A stretch of DNA of 64,000 nt from UBA3792 sp045114775 (GCA_045114775.1 JBGULC010000044.1:133567-197566), one strand, 5' to 3'. Positions 30,806-40,117 are shown, numbered from the stretch's first letter. A program made the numbers and translations. The notes: generated from the letters alone by a model not told the origin.

Positions 30806-31996
30806 ATGGAATCTCTCGATTCTCTGAGAAAAGAATATGAATCGGCGTTCGGTCATCCGTCGGAACGCGCGTTTTCGGCCTGCGGACGGTCGGAGCTTTG
30901 CGGCAACCACACCGATCACCAGCACGGGTTGGTGCTTGCCTGCGGCGTGAACCTTTCGGCGATCGCGCTTGCCGCGCCGAACGACAAAAACGAAATCCGT
31001 CTTGTTTCCAAGGGGTTTCCCGCATGCTCGGTTGCGCTCGACGCGCTCGAGCCCGATCCGGGCGAATACGGCACGACGACCGCGCTTTTACGCGGGGTGC
31101 TGAGCGGCGTCGTCGAACGCGGCGCAAACCCGTTCGGGCTTGACGTCTATGTTGTATCGCATGTGCTCTCCGGGAGCGGCTTAAGTTCCTCCGCCGCGAT
31201 CGAAGTCCTGCTCGCAGGCGTGATGAACGCGTATTTCCTTGACGGAGAGCTCGACGGAACGGCGCTTGCCGTGATCGGTCAGCGCGCAGAGAACGTCTTT
31301 TTCGGAAAACCTTCGGGGCTTCTCGATCAGATGGCCTGTGCGCTCGGAGGGATCCAGTTCTTCGATTTTGCCGATCCAGCATGTCCGATCGCCGAGCGCG
31401 TGGATTTCGATTTCCGGGAAAGCGGACATTCGCTCGTCATCATCGACACCGGCGCGGACCACGCGAACCTGACCGACTGCTATGCAGCGATCACGCGCGA
31501 GCTTGCCGCGCTCGACGGGTTCTTCGGCGCGACCGCGCTGCGCGACGTTTCCGAGGACGATTTCTACGCGGCGCTTCCGGTGCTGCGGCGCATGTTCGGC
31601 GACCGCGCCGTGCTTCGCGCCATGCATGTCTTCGACGAGAACAAACGTGTGCAGAAGGCAAAGGAAGCGCTTGAGCGCAACGATTTCAACACGTTTCTCG
31701 TGCAGCTCAATGCGTCCGGCGACTCGTCCTATATGCTGCTGCAGAACGTGATCGCCGAAGGGCACGAATCCGCGCAGGCGGTCGCGTTTACGATCTGTTA
31801 TGCGAAAAAGCTTTTGAATGGCCGCGGCGCGGTCCGTGTGCACGGCGGCGGCTTTGCCGGAACGGTGCTGGCGATCGTGCCGAACGACATGCTCGACGAA
31901 TTCTGCGCCGGCATGGACCGTGTGCTTTCGCCCGGCGCATGTCATCCGCTTTCCGTGCGCAGGCGCGGCGTCTATGAGCTTTACACGGAGGAATAA
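30806..31996 (+). CDS. galK: galactokinase
   Basis: The 396-residue GHMP kinase phosphorylates galactose to galactose-1-phosphate with ATP. The N-terminal galactose signature is GRSELCGNHTDHQHG, a variant of the usual GRVNLIGEHTDY common in Clostridia. The ATP loop is GSGLSSSAAIE and the C-terminal motif is GRGAVRVHGGGFAGT. It is followed 3 bp later by the transporter gene. Neither galT nor galE is seen in the window. Confidence 0.93.
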   Translation: MESLDSLRKEYESAFGHPSERAFSACGRSELCGNHTDHQHGLVLACGVNLSAIALAAPNDKNEIRLVSKGFPACSVALDALEPDPGEYGTTTALLRGVLSGVVERGANPFGLDVYVVSHVLSGSGLSSSAAIEVLLAGVMNAYFLDGELDGTALAVIGQRAENVFFGKPSGLLDQMACALGGIQFFDFADPACPIAERVDFDFRESGHSLVIIDTGADHANLTDCYAAITRELAALDGFFGATALRDVSEDDFYAALPVLRRMFGDRAVLRAMHVFDENKRVQKAKEALERNDFNTFLVQLNASGDSSYMLLQNVIAEGHESAQAVAFTICYAKKLLNGRGAVRVHGGGFAGTVLAIVPNDMLDEFCAGMDRVLSPGACHPLSVRRRGVYELYTEE

Positions 31997-31999
31997 CGC

Positions 32000-33301
32000 A
32001 TGAGCCGCAAACGTTTCTGGAGCGCGCTGATCCTGTTCAGTCTGATCGGGCAGATCGCGTGGGTCGTTGAAAACATGTATTTCAACGTCTTCATCTATCA
32101 CATGTTCAATGCCTCGCAAGGCGATATTGCGCTGATGGTGCAGGCGAGCGCCGTAGCGGCGACGCTGACGACGCTTTTCATCGGCGCGCTGTCCGACCGG
32201 CTCGGAAAGCGCAAGGCGTTCATTACGATCGGCTATATCCTGTGGGGCGTGTCGATCCTGATCTTCGCCGCGCTGCGCGTCGATTGGATCGCAAAGCTCT
32301 TCCCCGCCGCCGCGCAGGACACGGCAAAGGCCGCCTCGATCGGCGTCACGCTCGTCATCGTCTTCGACTGTGTGATGACATTCTTCGGCTCAACTGCAAA
32401 CGACGCCTGCTTCAACGCCTGGCTCACGGACAGCACCGACGAAACGAATCGCGGCAAGGCCGAAGGCTTGAACGCCATGATGCCGCTCGTTGCGATCCTC
32501 GTCGTCTTCGGCGGAACGATGTGGACACAGAAGGACAACGCCGCGCACTGGACGATCCTGTTTCTGATCATCGGCGGCGTGGTGCTACTGTCCGGATTCC
32601 TCGGTCTGTTCCTGATCGACGAACCGAAGGTTGAGCGTCAGACGGACGGCTATTTCGGCACGCTGTTCTACGGCTTCCGCCCGCGCGTGATCCGGGACAA
32701 TCCGACGCTCTATCTGTCTTTGATCTGCTTCACGATCTTCGGCATCTCCATTCAGGTCTTCATGCCGTATCTGATCCTGTACTATACCGAGGCTCTGCAT
32801 CTGGACAATTATGTGCTGATCATGGCGCCGGCGATCATCCTCGCCGCGATCGCCACCGCGTTCTACGGACGCATCTACGATAAGATCGGTTACAGGAAGT
32901 CGCTGATCCCCGCGCTGTGCGTGCTGCTGCTCGGCTATGTCGTGCTGTTTGCGTTCCGGCACACCGCGCTCGTGTTCGTCGGCTCGCTGCTGATGATGTG
33001 CGGGTACCTCGGCGGGATGGCGGTGTTCGGCGCGCGCATTCGCGACTGTACGCCGGTCGGCATGGCGGGGCGGTTCCAGGGACTGCGCATCATCGGACAG
33101 GTGCTGATCCCCGGCGTGATCGGGCCCGAGATCAGCAAACTGGTCCTGAAAGGCGCCGAGACCGTTCTGAACGACGACGGCACGTATTCGTTCATTCCGA
33201 ACGCAAACATCTTTTTATGGGCCGGGATCGTGCTGCTGCCGATCGCGATCGTGATCCTGATCGAGCGGCTCCGCGCCGCAAAGGAAGCGCAGCGGGCTTA
33301 A
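32000..33301 (+). CDS. MFS sugar transporter, probable galactose permease
   Basis: The 433-residue protein has twelve hydrophobic segments and the MFS loop GALSDRLGKRKAF between segments 2 and 3, with a related FYGRIYDKIGYRK between 8 and 9. It resembles GPH/SLC45-like sugar carriers. Its place as third gene after galM and galK supports uptake of galactose or a galactoside. RBS is modest because the galK stop is only 3 bp upstream. Confidence 0.88.
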   Translation: MSRKRFWSALILFSLIGQIAWVVENMYFNVFIYHMFNASQGDIALMVQASAVAATLTTLFIGALSDRLGKRKAFITIGYILWGVSILIFAALRVDWIAKLFPAAAQDTAKAASIGVTLVIVFDCVMTFFGSTANDACFNAWLTDSTDETNRGKAEGLNAMMPLVAILVVFGGTMWTQKDNAAHWTILFLIIGGVVLLSGFLGLFLIDEPKVERQTDGYFGTLFYGFRPRVIRDNPTLYLSLICFTIFGISIQVFMPYLILYYTEALHLDNYVLIMAPAIILAAIATAFYGRIYDKIGYRKSLIPALCVLLLGYVVLFAFRHTALVFVGSLLMMCGYLGGMAVFGARIRDCTPVGMAGRFQGLRIIGQVLIPGVIGPEISKLVLKGAETVLNDDGTYSFIPNANIFLWAGIVLLPIAIVILIERLRAAKEAQRA

Positions 33302-33516
33302 CGCGCTTTCACCGGCGGCGAAGCATGCCGGAAACTTCCGCCGCGAGAAGATCCTCCCCGGCGAACCGAAGGGGTTGTCCGACGCGATCTGAATATAACT
33401 TGCGGATGGATGTAACGAAACAGACGCCTTTCCTTCGACCTTACCCCGGTCCGGACAGATGCGAAAGAATACATGCAACTATGCTGCGGAACGCGATCCG
33501 ACGACTCATATCAAAG
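33302..33516. other. intergenic stretch with no gene seen
   Basis: Between the transporter stop and the shared terminator there are several short GC-rich stem-loops (for example CCGGC/GCCGG near 33312-33331) but no convincing coding frame or RNA family. Confidence 0.4.
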
Positions 33517-33550
33517 AAAAAGCAGACACATGTTCGTGTCTGCTTTTGAT
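33514..33550. terminator. bidirectional terminator between convergent genes
   Basis: A perfect 12-bp stem AAAAGCAGACAC/GTGTCTGCTTTT (33518-33529 with 33536-33547) has A-rich and T-rich flanks, so it can serve the transporter gene on + and the secreted protein gene on -. Confidence 0.85.
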
Positions 33551-33559
33551 TTCTCCCGA

Positions 33560-35176
33560 TTATCCGCACCGAAGCCATCCGGACCCCGTGTTTTGCGGCG
33601 TCGGCGCCGCCGATGGCTCTACGTCGATCCATTCTTCAACGACCGTAATACAGCAGAATGCCGATGCGCCGCCGTCTGCGCTGAAAACAGAAACGGTTGC
33701 CGTACCGGGCCCGATCGCTGTAATGCATCCGTTTTCGTCGACCGCAGCTATTTCCGGAGCCGAGCTTTCAAACCGTACGTCGGGAAGCGTCGCGTCCTCC
33801 GGATCGATTGTAACGATCAGCGTTTCGCTATCGCCCGTGTGCATGTTGAGCTTCGTCTCGGACAGGCGGACGTCTGTGACGGCGATCGGCGGAAGCGCCG
33901 GAATCGTCCTTGTTTCCAGCAGCGCCCCGCAAACGGTACAGCGCAGCTCCTCCTCCCCCGCTTCTCCGATCTTCGCCTCTTTCGACGCCGTCCATTCACC
34001 CGGCGTATGTCCCTTAGGCGGGATCGTTTCCGTATAGCTGTCTTTGCATAGGATGCAAGTATAAGTACGAATCCCTTCCGACGTACAGGTCGAAGCCTCT
34101 TCTTCGGCGCTGTACCGATGGCGCGGCGGTACATAGTCGTCGCGGTACCGATATCCGCACGTCTCGCACGTATAGGTCGTATACCCCCATTCCGTGCAAA
34201 GCGGCTCCGTGATCTCTTCGTCATAAACCGGATTCTCGCAGATTTCCGGTCGGCACGGCGTCGGCGTACGGTATTCCACGCTTTCAAAATGCAGTTCCCG
34301 ATTGTTCGTCAACCTGCAGGCCTGTCCGTTGTTTTCGCCGATGAACGGTTTGCAGTATGCCCTTCTGTGCGGCGTGATCTCAAAGAATCGGATCTCTGCG
34401 TCGACTCTCGTATCTCGCATCTGGCAACGTGTATTTTCGCTGTTTCGCGGAAGCTTGAACATGCCGACCGCGCCTCCGTTATGCGCATAGCCGTAGACCT
34501 CCGCATATCCGCGGGTAAAGACGTCGCAATTCCTGACCGTCGCGTAACCGGACGCGTAAACGCCGCCGAGAAACTCTTCGCAAAGCGTTTCTGGATCCGT
34601 ATCCGCCAGCACCAGTTCCGCAGCCGTCCTGCAGTCCACAAACGTACAATCCTCGCAGAATCCCGCGATCCCGCCTACGCCGATGTGTACGGCGGAAACG
34701 GTCAGACTTTCGCGCACATCCACGGAGCATTTGCTGAACAGTGTTCCTTCGGCATATCCGGCGATCCCGCCGATAAAGCAATCCCGGTCCGTTTCGATCG
34801 TGAGTTTCGCGTTCAGGATATGCAGATCGCGGATCTCTGCGCCGCAGGCTGTCGAGAACAGCCCGGCCAGGGCGGTGTCATACTGCTTCAGATTCCCGTC
34901 AAAGGTCTCGTGTGTATCCGCCGCAGGGCTCATCACGCTCATGTTCGCAATGATATGTCCTGCGCCGTCAAGCGTACCGGAAAAGGGGATCGGCGTCCAA
35001 GGCGCGTTTCCCATATCAACGTCTGCCTTCAGCACATAATCGCCGTCCGGATCCTCTGCGATTCTTTCAAGGCCTTCGCGATCGGAAATCGCAACGGTGG
35101 GTCTTTCAGCCTCCCGAAGCGGAACGCCTGTTCCGAGAAGGAACAAAACCGTCAGAAAGCATATCGTTCGTTTCAT
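33560..35176 (-). CDS. secreted GLUG/Big2 repeat protein with cysteine-pair modules
   Basis: The 538-residue protein has a signal peptide (hydrophobic about 4-17) and a beta-helix-like region with GLUG-type repeats (about 50-240: GGIAGYAEG, GGIAGFCED, GGVYASGY, GGAVGMF). Three related modules with CxxC pairs (about 325-425: CETCGYRYRD, CILCKDSYTE, CTVCGALLE) come next, and then a Big2 Ig-like domain (about 430-510). It looks like a surface adhesin or binding protein. The CxxC modules end in a VPP/IPP/IPA turn and may bind metal or form disulfides. It has no LPXTG anchor and ends GSGWLRCG. Flanked by its own promoter and terminator. Confidence 0.8.
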   Translation of the reverse strand: MKRTICFLTVLFLLGTGVPLREAERPTVAISDREGLERIAEDPDGDYVLKADVDMGNAPWTPIPFSGTLDGAGHIIANMSVMSPAADTHETFDGNLKQYDTALAGLFSTACGAEIRDLHILNAKLTIETDRDCFIGGIAGYAEGTLFSKCSVDVRESLTVSAVHIGVGGIAGFCEDCTFVDCRTAAELVLADTDPETLCEEFLGGVYASGYATVRNCDVFTRGYAEVYGYAHNGGAVGMFKLPRNSENTRCQMRDTRVDAEIRFFEITPHRRAYCKPFIGENNGQACRLTNNRELHFESVEYRTPTPCRPEICENPVYDEEITEPLCTEWGYTTYTCETCGYRYRDDYVPPRHRYSAEEEASTCTSEGIRTYTCILCKDSYTETIPPKGHTPGEWTASKEAKIGEAGEEELRCTVCGALLETRTIPALPPIAVTDVRLSETKLNMHTGDSETLIVTIDPEDATLPDVRFESSAPEIAAVDENGCITAIGPGTATVSVFSADGGASAFCCITVVEEWIDVEPSAAPTPQNTGSGWLRCG

Positions 35177-35235
35177 AGAATTCCCTTGCGCGGCGAAGCT
35201 CCGGTTATCAAGCGTCCCGCCTGTTATGATGTTTT

Positions 35236-35264
35236 ATTATATCATGTTCGGGATCGAAGGTAAA
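35236..35264 (-). promoter_or_regulatory. promoter of the GLUG/Big2 protein gene
   Basis: On the minus strand TTTACC (35259-35264) and TATAAT (35236-35241) have a 17-bp spacer. Confidence 0.65.
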
Positions 35265-35269
35265 CACCC

Positions 35270-35306
35270 GAAAAATGAAACAGGACCGCCGGTGCGGTCC
35301 TGTTCT
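35270..35306 (-). terminator. intrinsic terminator of the HU gene
   Basis: The stem AACAGGACCGC/GCGGTCCTGTT (35279-35289 with 35294-35304) is followed on the minus strand by TCATTTTTC. Confidence 0.85.
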
Positions 35307-35317
35307 GTATGACTCTA

Positions 35318-35590
35318 TTAGTTGAGCGCGTCCTTCAAAGCCTTGCCGGCCTTGAACGCAGCAGCCTTGGTCGCAGCGATCTCGATCTCTTCGCCGTTCG
35401 CCGGGTTGTGACCCTTGCGTGCCGGACGGACCTTTGCTTCAAAAGAACCGAAGCCGACGACGGAAACCTTCTCGTTCGCCTTGAGCGCTTCGACAACGGT
35501 GTCGACAAACGCCTTAATGGCCTTCTCTGCATCCTTCTTGGACAGCTCGCCCTTTTCTGCAACTGCCGCGATAAGTTCAGTCTTGTTCAT
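35318..35590 (-). CDS. hup: HU family DNA-binding protein
   Basis: The 90-residue histone-like protein compacts DNA as a dimer. It starts MNKTELIAAVAEK and has the HU signature GFGSFEAKVRPARKGHNPANGEEI with the DNA-binding beta-arm. ATG 35590 follows GGAGG by 8 nt; the frame extends nine codons further upstream, but those lack a site. It is a monocistronic gene with its own promoter, structured leader and terminator. Confidence 0.96.
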   Translation of the reverse strand: MNKTELIAAVAEKGELSKKDAEKAIKAFVDTVVEALKANEKVSVVGFGSFEAKVRPARKGHNPANGEEIEIAATKAAAFKAGKALKDALN

Positions 35591-35627
35591 GATTATTCCT
35601 CCGTAAATGAATTTCAAATGTTAAAAT

Positions 35628-35642
35628 CTCGCGCAACGCGAG
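35628..35642 (-). promoter_or_regulatory. small hairpin in the HU mRNA leader
   Basis: CTCGCG-TTG-CGCGAG forms a tight stem in the 5' leader, followed by ATTTTAAC. It could be a leader stabiliser or weak attenuator. Confidence 0.35.
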
Positions 35643-35650
35643 CATTGCAT

Positions 35651-35679
35651 ATTGTACCAATCAATTCCCGATTCGTCAA
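35651..35679 (-). promoter_or_regulatory. promoter of the HU gene
   Basis: On the minus strand TTGACG (35674-35679) and TACAAT (35651-35656) have a 17-bp spacer and a TG extension. Confidence 0.8.
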
Positions 35680-35695
35680 CCCCTAATTTGCCTTT

Positions 35696-37117
35696 TTATT
35701 CGGAAAATAGGGATTTTTTCGCCTTTTCCCAATACTTGTCCTGCTCGGAAAGCGGCAGTTCCGAGAGATTTCTCCCGTCGGCCGCGGCAAGCTCCTCCAT
35801 ACGTCCGAACCGTTTAATAAATTTGTCCGTTGCATCGTGCAGCAATTGTTCCGCGTCAAGGCCGAGAAGCCGAACGACGTTTACGATCGCAAAAAGAAGA
35901 TCCCCCGCTTCCTCGAAAAGATCCCCCTCTCCGCGCATGGCAGCCTTCAGTTCGTCAAGCTCTTCATAGACCTTCGGCATCGCCTCGTCGGCGCCGTTCC
36001 AATCGAAGCCGACCTTTGCCGCGCGCTTCTGTACCTTTGAGGACCGCATCAACGCTGGGAAACGCTTCGGTACGGCGCAGAGGACTTCCTTTTGCGTCTT
36101 TTGATTCTTTTCTTTCTGCTTGAGCTCGTCCCAACGCTTCAGCACGTCGGCGCTCGATTCCGCTTTCTCCGAGCCGAATACGTGCGGGTGGCGGTAGATC
36201 ATCTTTTTCACGATCCCGTCTGCAACGTCGTTTTCGTTGAATCGTCCCTGCTCGTCGGCGATCGTCGCGTGGAACACGACGTCCATCAGCACGTCGCCGA
36301 GTTCCTCGGTGATATGCGCGTCGTCCTGTTCGTCGATCGCGTCGTTCAGTTCGTAACATTCCTCGATGAGATCGCCCTTTAAGCTTTCGTGCGTCTGTTC
36401 GCGATCCCAGGGGCACCCGCCCGGCGCGCGAAGCCGCTGCATGACGGCGACGAGATCGTAATATCCGTAGCGTGTGCGTTCTTTAAATGAAGCGGGCTTC
36501 ACGTACAGTACCGATCCGGCGAACAGCGTACGCCGCCGGTCGAGTTCGGAAAGCGGGAACGTGCGGAAGCTGTAATGTCCGTCCGGCTGCATGGTCGCGA
36601 GCGTCACGGGCCAATCGTCCGGATAGATCTCGGAAAGCGAGAGCTTGACTTCCCCCGCAATGATCGGGCTGTCCAGTTCCTGGACGAGCAGCGGCACGTT
36701 CGGATCGACGCGCTTCGGAAGCGTTCGCGCAGTGAAGATCTGCGCGTCCTGCACCTCGGGAAACGCTGCCTTCGCATAGGAAACGCCGGGCAGCACGTCG
36801 ACACGGAAGCCCTTTTTCTTCGCTGCCTTTTCAATCGCCGGAAGCTGTGCGAAGCAACCGTCGCCCATGACCGCATAAACGCAATCTCCTTCCGAAACGA
36901 GCCTCGCAGCGATCGTTTCGTTCAACGCGTCGAAATCCTCTGCGGTTTCATAGAGATCGTCCATGGAAACGAACGGAAGTTTCGCTTCAAGCACGGGCTT
37001 TGCCGACGGATGCTCCTTCGTCTGCAGGTACAGCGTGCGGGCATGCAAAACCGCGTCCCACGCGGCGCGCGTGAGCGTCTGCGGCGTGGACAGCGGCGCA
37101 ATGACAATGGTTTTCAT
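35696..37117 (-). CDS. yabN: YabN-type fusion: tetrapyrrole-methylase-like domain plus MazG pyrophosphohydrolase
   Basis: The 473-residue protein joins an N-terminal SAM-methylase-fold domain (about 1-215) to a MazG nucleoside triphosphate pyrophosphohydrolase with two tandem MazG units. The first contains RAPGGCPWDREQTHESL and EELGDVLMD, the second EELDELKAAM and EEAGDLLFA. MazG removes aberrant NTPs; the methylase-like part has no proven substrate. ATG 37117 follows AAGGAG by 6 nt and lies one base after the flippase stop, so the pair is co-expressed. Confidence 0.93.
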   Translation of the reverse strand: MKTIVIAPLSTPQTLTRAAWDAVLHARTLYLQTKEHPSAKPVLEAKLPFVSMDDLYETAEDFDALNETIAARLVSEGDCVYAVMGDGCFAQLPAIEKAAKKKGFRVDVLPGVSYAKAAFPEVQDAQIFTARTLPKRVDPNVPLLVQELDSPIIAGEVKLSLSEIYPDDWPVTLATMQPDGHYSFRTFPLSELDRRRTLFAGSVLYVKPASFKERTRYGYYDLVAVMQRLRAPGGCPWDREQTHESLKGDLIEECYELNDAIDEQDDAHITEELGDVLMDVVFHATIADEQGRFNENDVADGIVKKMIYRHPHVFGSEKAESSADVLKRWDELKQKEKNQKTQKEVLCAVPKRFPALMRSSKVQKRAAKVGFDWNGADEAMPKVYEELDELKAAMRGEGDLFEEAGDLLFAIVNVVRLLGLDAEQLLHDATDKFIKRFGRMEELAAADGRNLSELPLSEQDKYWEKAKKSLFSE

Positions 37118-37118
37118 G

Positions 37119-38756
37119 TTATCTCCTTGCAAAGCGGGCGAGCTTTCTGCCGCCCGGAATATAGGTCAGTTCTTCCTTGGTGAACATGGCGAACAGGAGC
37201 GTAAGGACGGCGTAAACGACGACGGCGACCAGGATCGCAAGAAGCGTCGCAACGCGCGACATGACACTGCCCTGAAAAGCCGACAGTCCCGAAAGAAGCT
37301 TCTGCACGCCCCATGCGGCCCCACCCATCAACGCAGATGCCAGGATCGGCTTCAGGAATGTATCGAGCACGTTGAGCTTTGCCTTTGTAACGACCAGCAA
37401 CGCGATCGTATCGAGGATCCCGGCGACGCCGAAGCACGCGAGATTCGAATACACTGCGCCGAAGATATTGACGTTCTGCATCGGGATGAAGATCACGTTG
37501 ACGACGACCTTCGTGACGCCGCCGATCAAAAGAAAGATCATCGGCAGCCAATGCTTGCCTGCGCCCTGCAGCGCTCCTGTCGCAGTCTGCACCAGCGATA
37601 TGAATACGACCGTAAACGCTGCGACATGCATCAGAGGCTCGGCTATGCTCAACGCATCGAAGAACTTCGGATCGCCGCGCATATAAAGGAACCTGATGAT
37701 CGGTCCTGCGAGTATGGAAAGCCCGACCGCGCACGGAATCCCGATGGCCATGGCGATCTTGAGGCTCAGAAGCGACAAGTTCCGCAATCCGGCCTGATCC
37801 CTGCGGATGCGCGCGGCGGAAATTGCCGGCACGATCGACATGGAGATCCCGACCGTCAGCGTCGCGGGAAGGTTGATGATGGAACGGACATAGGTGCACA
37901 GCGACGTATAGCTCAACTCCGCCTTTTCCGGTGTGAAGCCCGCCTTCAGCAAAAGCTGTTCGATCATGGAGGAATCGAGCATATTGGCGATCGGCAGAAT
38001 CGAGGCGCCGAGCGTGATCGGGATCGCAATGACCAGCATCTTCCAGATGACCCGTTCATGCGGGTTCGGGTCCTCGATCAGCGCGGTATACTCCTTTCGC
38101 GTACGCAGATAGAAGGCGATCATCACAAGAAGCGCAAGCACCTCTGAGATCGTGACGCCCAGGAGCAAACCCGCTGCGCCTGCGGCATAGCGGTACTCCG
38201 TATCCTGATAACGGCGGGACAGAAACCATGCGAGCAGCAGGCCGAAAACGAACTTGAACACCTGTTCCGCAAGCTGTGAGACGCTCGTGCCCGTCATGCG
38301 CTGCAAGCCCTGCAGATACCCGCGGAACGCGCAGATCACGGAAACGAACAGCAGCGCAGGCGCAAGCGCCATCAACGAATACTCAATGCCGCTCTTCGCC
38401 TGCAGCAGCACCGATCCGATCCATCCGGCGCCGAAGAACATGAACGCGGACGTCACGACGCCGATCAGCGTCAGCAGCAGCAGCGAACGTCGGAAGACCC
38501 GTTTCGCGCCGTCGTAGTTGCCGACCGCAGCGCGTTCGGCTACCATGCGTGAAATCGCCGTCGGAATGCCGGAGCTGGCGATGATTAAAAGCCAGGAATA
38601 TGTCGGAAAGACCTTTTCATAGAAATACATGCCGTCTTCCGAGATGATCCGCACCGCAAAAATACGGATCACGACGCCGATCACCTTGCAGACAAGCCCG
38701 GCGACCGTGAGGATCGCAGCGCCTTTGACAAATGTAGTTTTCTTATTGGTTTCCAT
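37119..38756 (-). CDS. SpoVB/MurJ-like polysaccharide flippase
   Basis: This 545-residue MOP-superfamily membrane protein has about fourteen hydrophobic segments. N-terminal segments AAILTVAGLVCKVIGVVIR and SGIPTAISRMVAERAA are typical of the SpoVB/PST group. It would flip lipid-linked glycan precursors such as lipid II across the membrane. I start at ATG 38756; a longer frame upstream overlaps the convergent-region peptidase end. The promoter lies directly in front of the ATG with no Shine-Dalgarno sequence, so translation is probably leaderless. Confidence 0.9.
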   Translation of the reverse strand: METNKKTTFVKGAAILTVAGLVCKVIGVVIRIFAVRIISEDGMYFYEKVFPTYSWLLIIASSGIPTAISRMVAERAAVGNYDGAKRVFRRSLLLLTLIGVVTSAFMFFGAGWIGSVLLQAKSGIEYSLMALAPALLFVSVICAFRGYLQGLQRMTGTSVSQLAEQVFKFVFGLLLAWFLSRRYQDTEYRYAAGAAGLLLGVTISEVLALLVMIAFYLRTRKEYTALIEDPNPHERVIWKMLVIAIPITLGASILPIANMLDSSMIEQLLLKAGFTPEKAELSYTSLCTYVRSIINLPATLTVGISMSIVPAISAARIRRDQAGLRNLSLLSLKIAMAIGIPCAVGLSILAGPIIRFLYMRGDPKFFDALSIAEPLMHVAAFTVVFISLVQTATGALQGAGKHWLPMIFLLIGGVTKVVVNVIFIPMQNVNIFGAVYSNLACFGVAGILDTIALLVVTKAKLNVLDTFLKPILASALMGGAAWGVQKLLSGLSAFQGSVMSRVATLLAILVAVVVYAVLTLLFAMFTKEELTYIPGGRKLARFARR

Positions 38757-38762
38757 GCGTAC

Positions 38763-38791
38763 AGTATAGCAGATGCGGCGGCGTTTTTCAA
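38763..38791 (-). promoter_or_regulatory. promoter of the flippase-yabN operon, predicting a leaderless mRNA
   Basis: On the minus strand TTGAAA (38786-38791) and extended TGCTATACT (TATACT 38763-38768) have a 17-bp spacer. Six bases separate the -10 box from ATG 38756. Confidence 0.7.
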
Positions 38792-38796
38792 GGGGT

Positions 38797-40068
38797 TCAC
38801 GCTTCGGTGAGCGCAGAAACGAGGATCCCTTCGTTTTCGGCGTACAGTGCCGGAAGATCGCCGATCGGCAGCGGATTCGTTCCCCTGCCCGCCTCGACCG
38901 TGAACGCGTTTGCACCGAAAGCGTCGATCAGCCAGTCCTTGTAGCCCGCAAAACCGCTGTCGTACGGCACGTTCGCGACCCGGTAACCGGAGACTTCGGC
39001 AAACCGCTCCGCAAGCGCGCGCGAGCCCTGCGGCGCGTTGCCGCGGTATTCCCAATAGATCTCTCCGCCCTGCGTGTGATACGCGATCGCCCGATCGAAG
39101 CGCTCCCGTCGCGAAAGCTCGGCCATCGCGCGGTTCTCCGGCGTTTCGAGAGGCCGCGTTCCGACATAGTCGCGCGGACCTGGACGCGTATAACCCGATG
39201 CAAACTTGATCGCGCGCGCATTCTCCCATCCTGCCGGATAGCCGAGGTTCAGATCGATCCCCTGGATGTTCGACTTCCACCCCTCCGGGAACGGAATCGC
39301 GGGATAGAACGCGGACAGCGCCCTTGCGCTCTCATAGAAGCTGTCCCCCTCGGAAAGCGCGCCGGTCACGAGATCGACGCCGTCGGGATTGACAAGCGGC
39401 ACGAGCGTCAGGGTCGACCCCTCATAAAGCGCTTTTGCCTGTACGCCGCCGATCGCGCCTCCTTCGGAAAGTGCTTTCGCGTAACGTTCCAGAAAGAGCA
39501 GCACGAGCGGCGTCGTGATCCATTCGTTGGCATGATGCGACGCATTGACGCCGACGCGCAAAGGTCCCGCGCCGATACGGATCGCTTCGATTCTTCGCCG
39601 CGAAACGCTCCTTCCGATCGTGAATTTTGCAAGAAACGGATAACGCAGCAGAAGTCCCTCCAGAACGCAGGCCGTAAGAAACGAAGAATACGGAAGCCCC
39701 GTGAACACAACATCGGATGCGAACGGCGCCGTGATCCGTTCGCCGGGACGCCATGCAGCGTTCGGGTTTGCGGCGCGGATCGCGGAAGGATCGCTCCCGA
39801 AGCGTTCCGCAAGCATTTCGACCGTCTCGCCCTCGTCTAGAACGGTAAAGGTCGATCCGCAGAGAAACGGATAGAGCGACGCCCATGTGAGTCGTCCGAC
39901 GACGCCGTCCGATCGAACGCCGAACCGTTCCTGCAGCCGCACGACCGCTCGTTCGGTGCGTCGTCCGAAGATCCCGTCGACGTCTCCCGGCTCCTCCCCC
40001 GCACGCAAAAGCGCCGTCTGCAAATACTGTACGAATACCCCCTTATTCCCGAATCGAAGTGTTTGCAT
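38797..40068 (-). CDS. M14 family metallocarboxypeptidase with peptidoglycan-binding and LysM domains
   Basis: The 423-residue protein has an N-terminal peptidoglycan-binding domain (about 8-68: LRAGEEPGDVDGIFGRRTERAV), a LysM domain (about 73-120: FTVLDEGETVEMLAERFG) and an M14 peptidase domain. Zinc ligands are H and E of HHANEW plus the H of AYHTQGG, and the catalytic Glu is in TVEAGRG. This matches gamma-D-glutamyl-L-diamino acid endopeptidases that cut wall peptides, often in spores. No classical signal peptide is visible. ATG 40068 follows GGAGG by 7 nt. Confidence 0.92.
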   Translation of the reverse strand: MQTLRFGNKGVFVQYLQTALLRAGEEPGDVDGIFGRRTERAVVRLQERFGVRSDGVVGRLTWASLYPFLCGSTFTVLDEGETVEMLAERFGSDPSAIRAANPNAAWRPGERITAPFASDVVFTGLPYSSFLTACVLEGLLLRYPFLAKFTIGRSVSRRRIEAIRIGAGPLRVGVNASHHANEWITTPLVLLFLERYAKALSEGGAIGGVQAKALYEGSTLTLVPLVNPDGVDLVTGALSEGDSFYESARALSAFYPAIPFPEGWKSNIQGIDLNLGYPAGWENARAIKFASGYTRPGPRDYVGTRPLETPENRAMAELSRRERFDRAIAYHTQGGEIYWEYRGNAPQGSRALAERFAEVSGYRVANVPYDSGFAGYKDWLIDAFGANAFTVEAGRGTNPLPIGDLPALYAENEGILVSALTEA

Positions 40069-40117
40069 GGATTTCCTCCGTTTTTTTGAAATCCTATGCC
40101 GATGCAAACCGGTATAT

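Noticed and set aside
33302..33516. Possible riboswitch or extra element copy in the intergenic region after the sugar transporter.
   Set aside because: It lies between convergent genes, lacks the conserved element blocks, and no known riboswitch core is visible.
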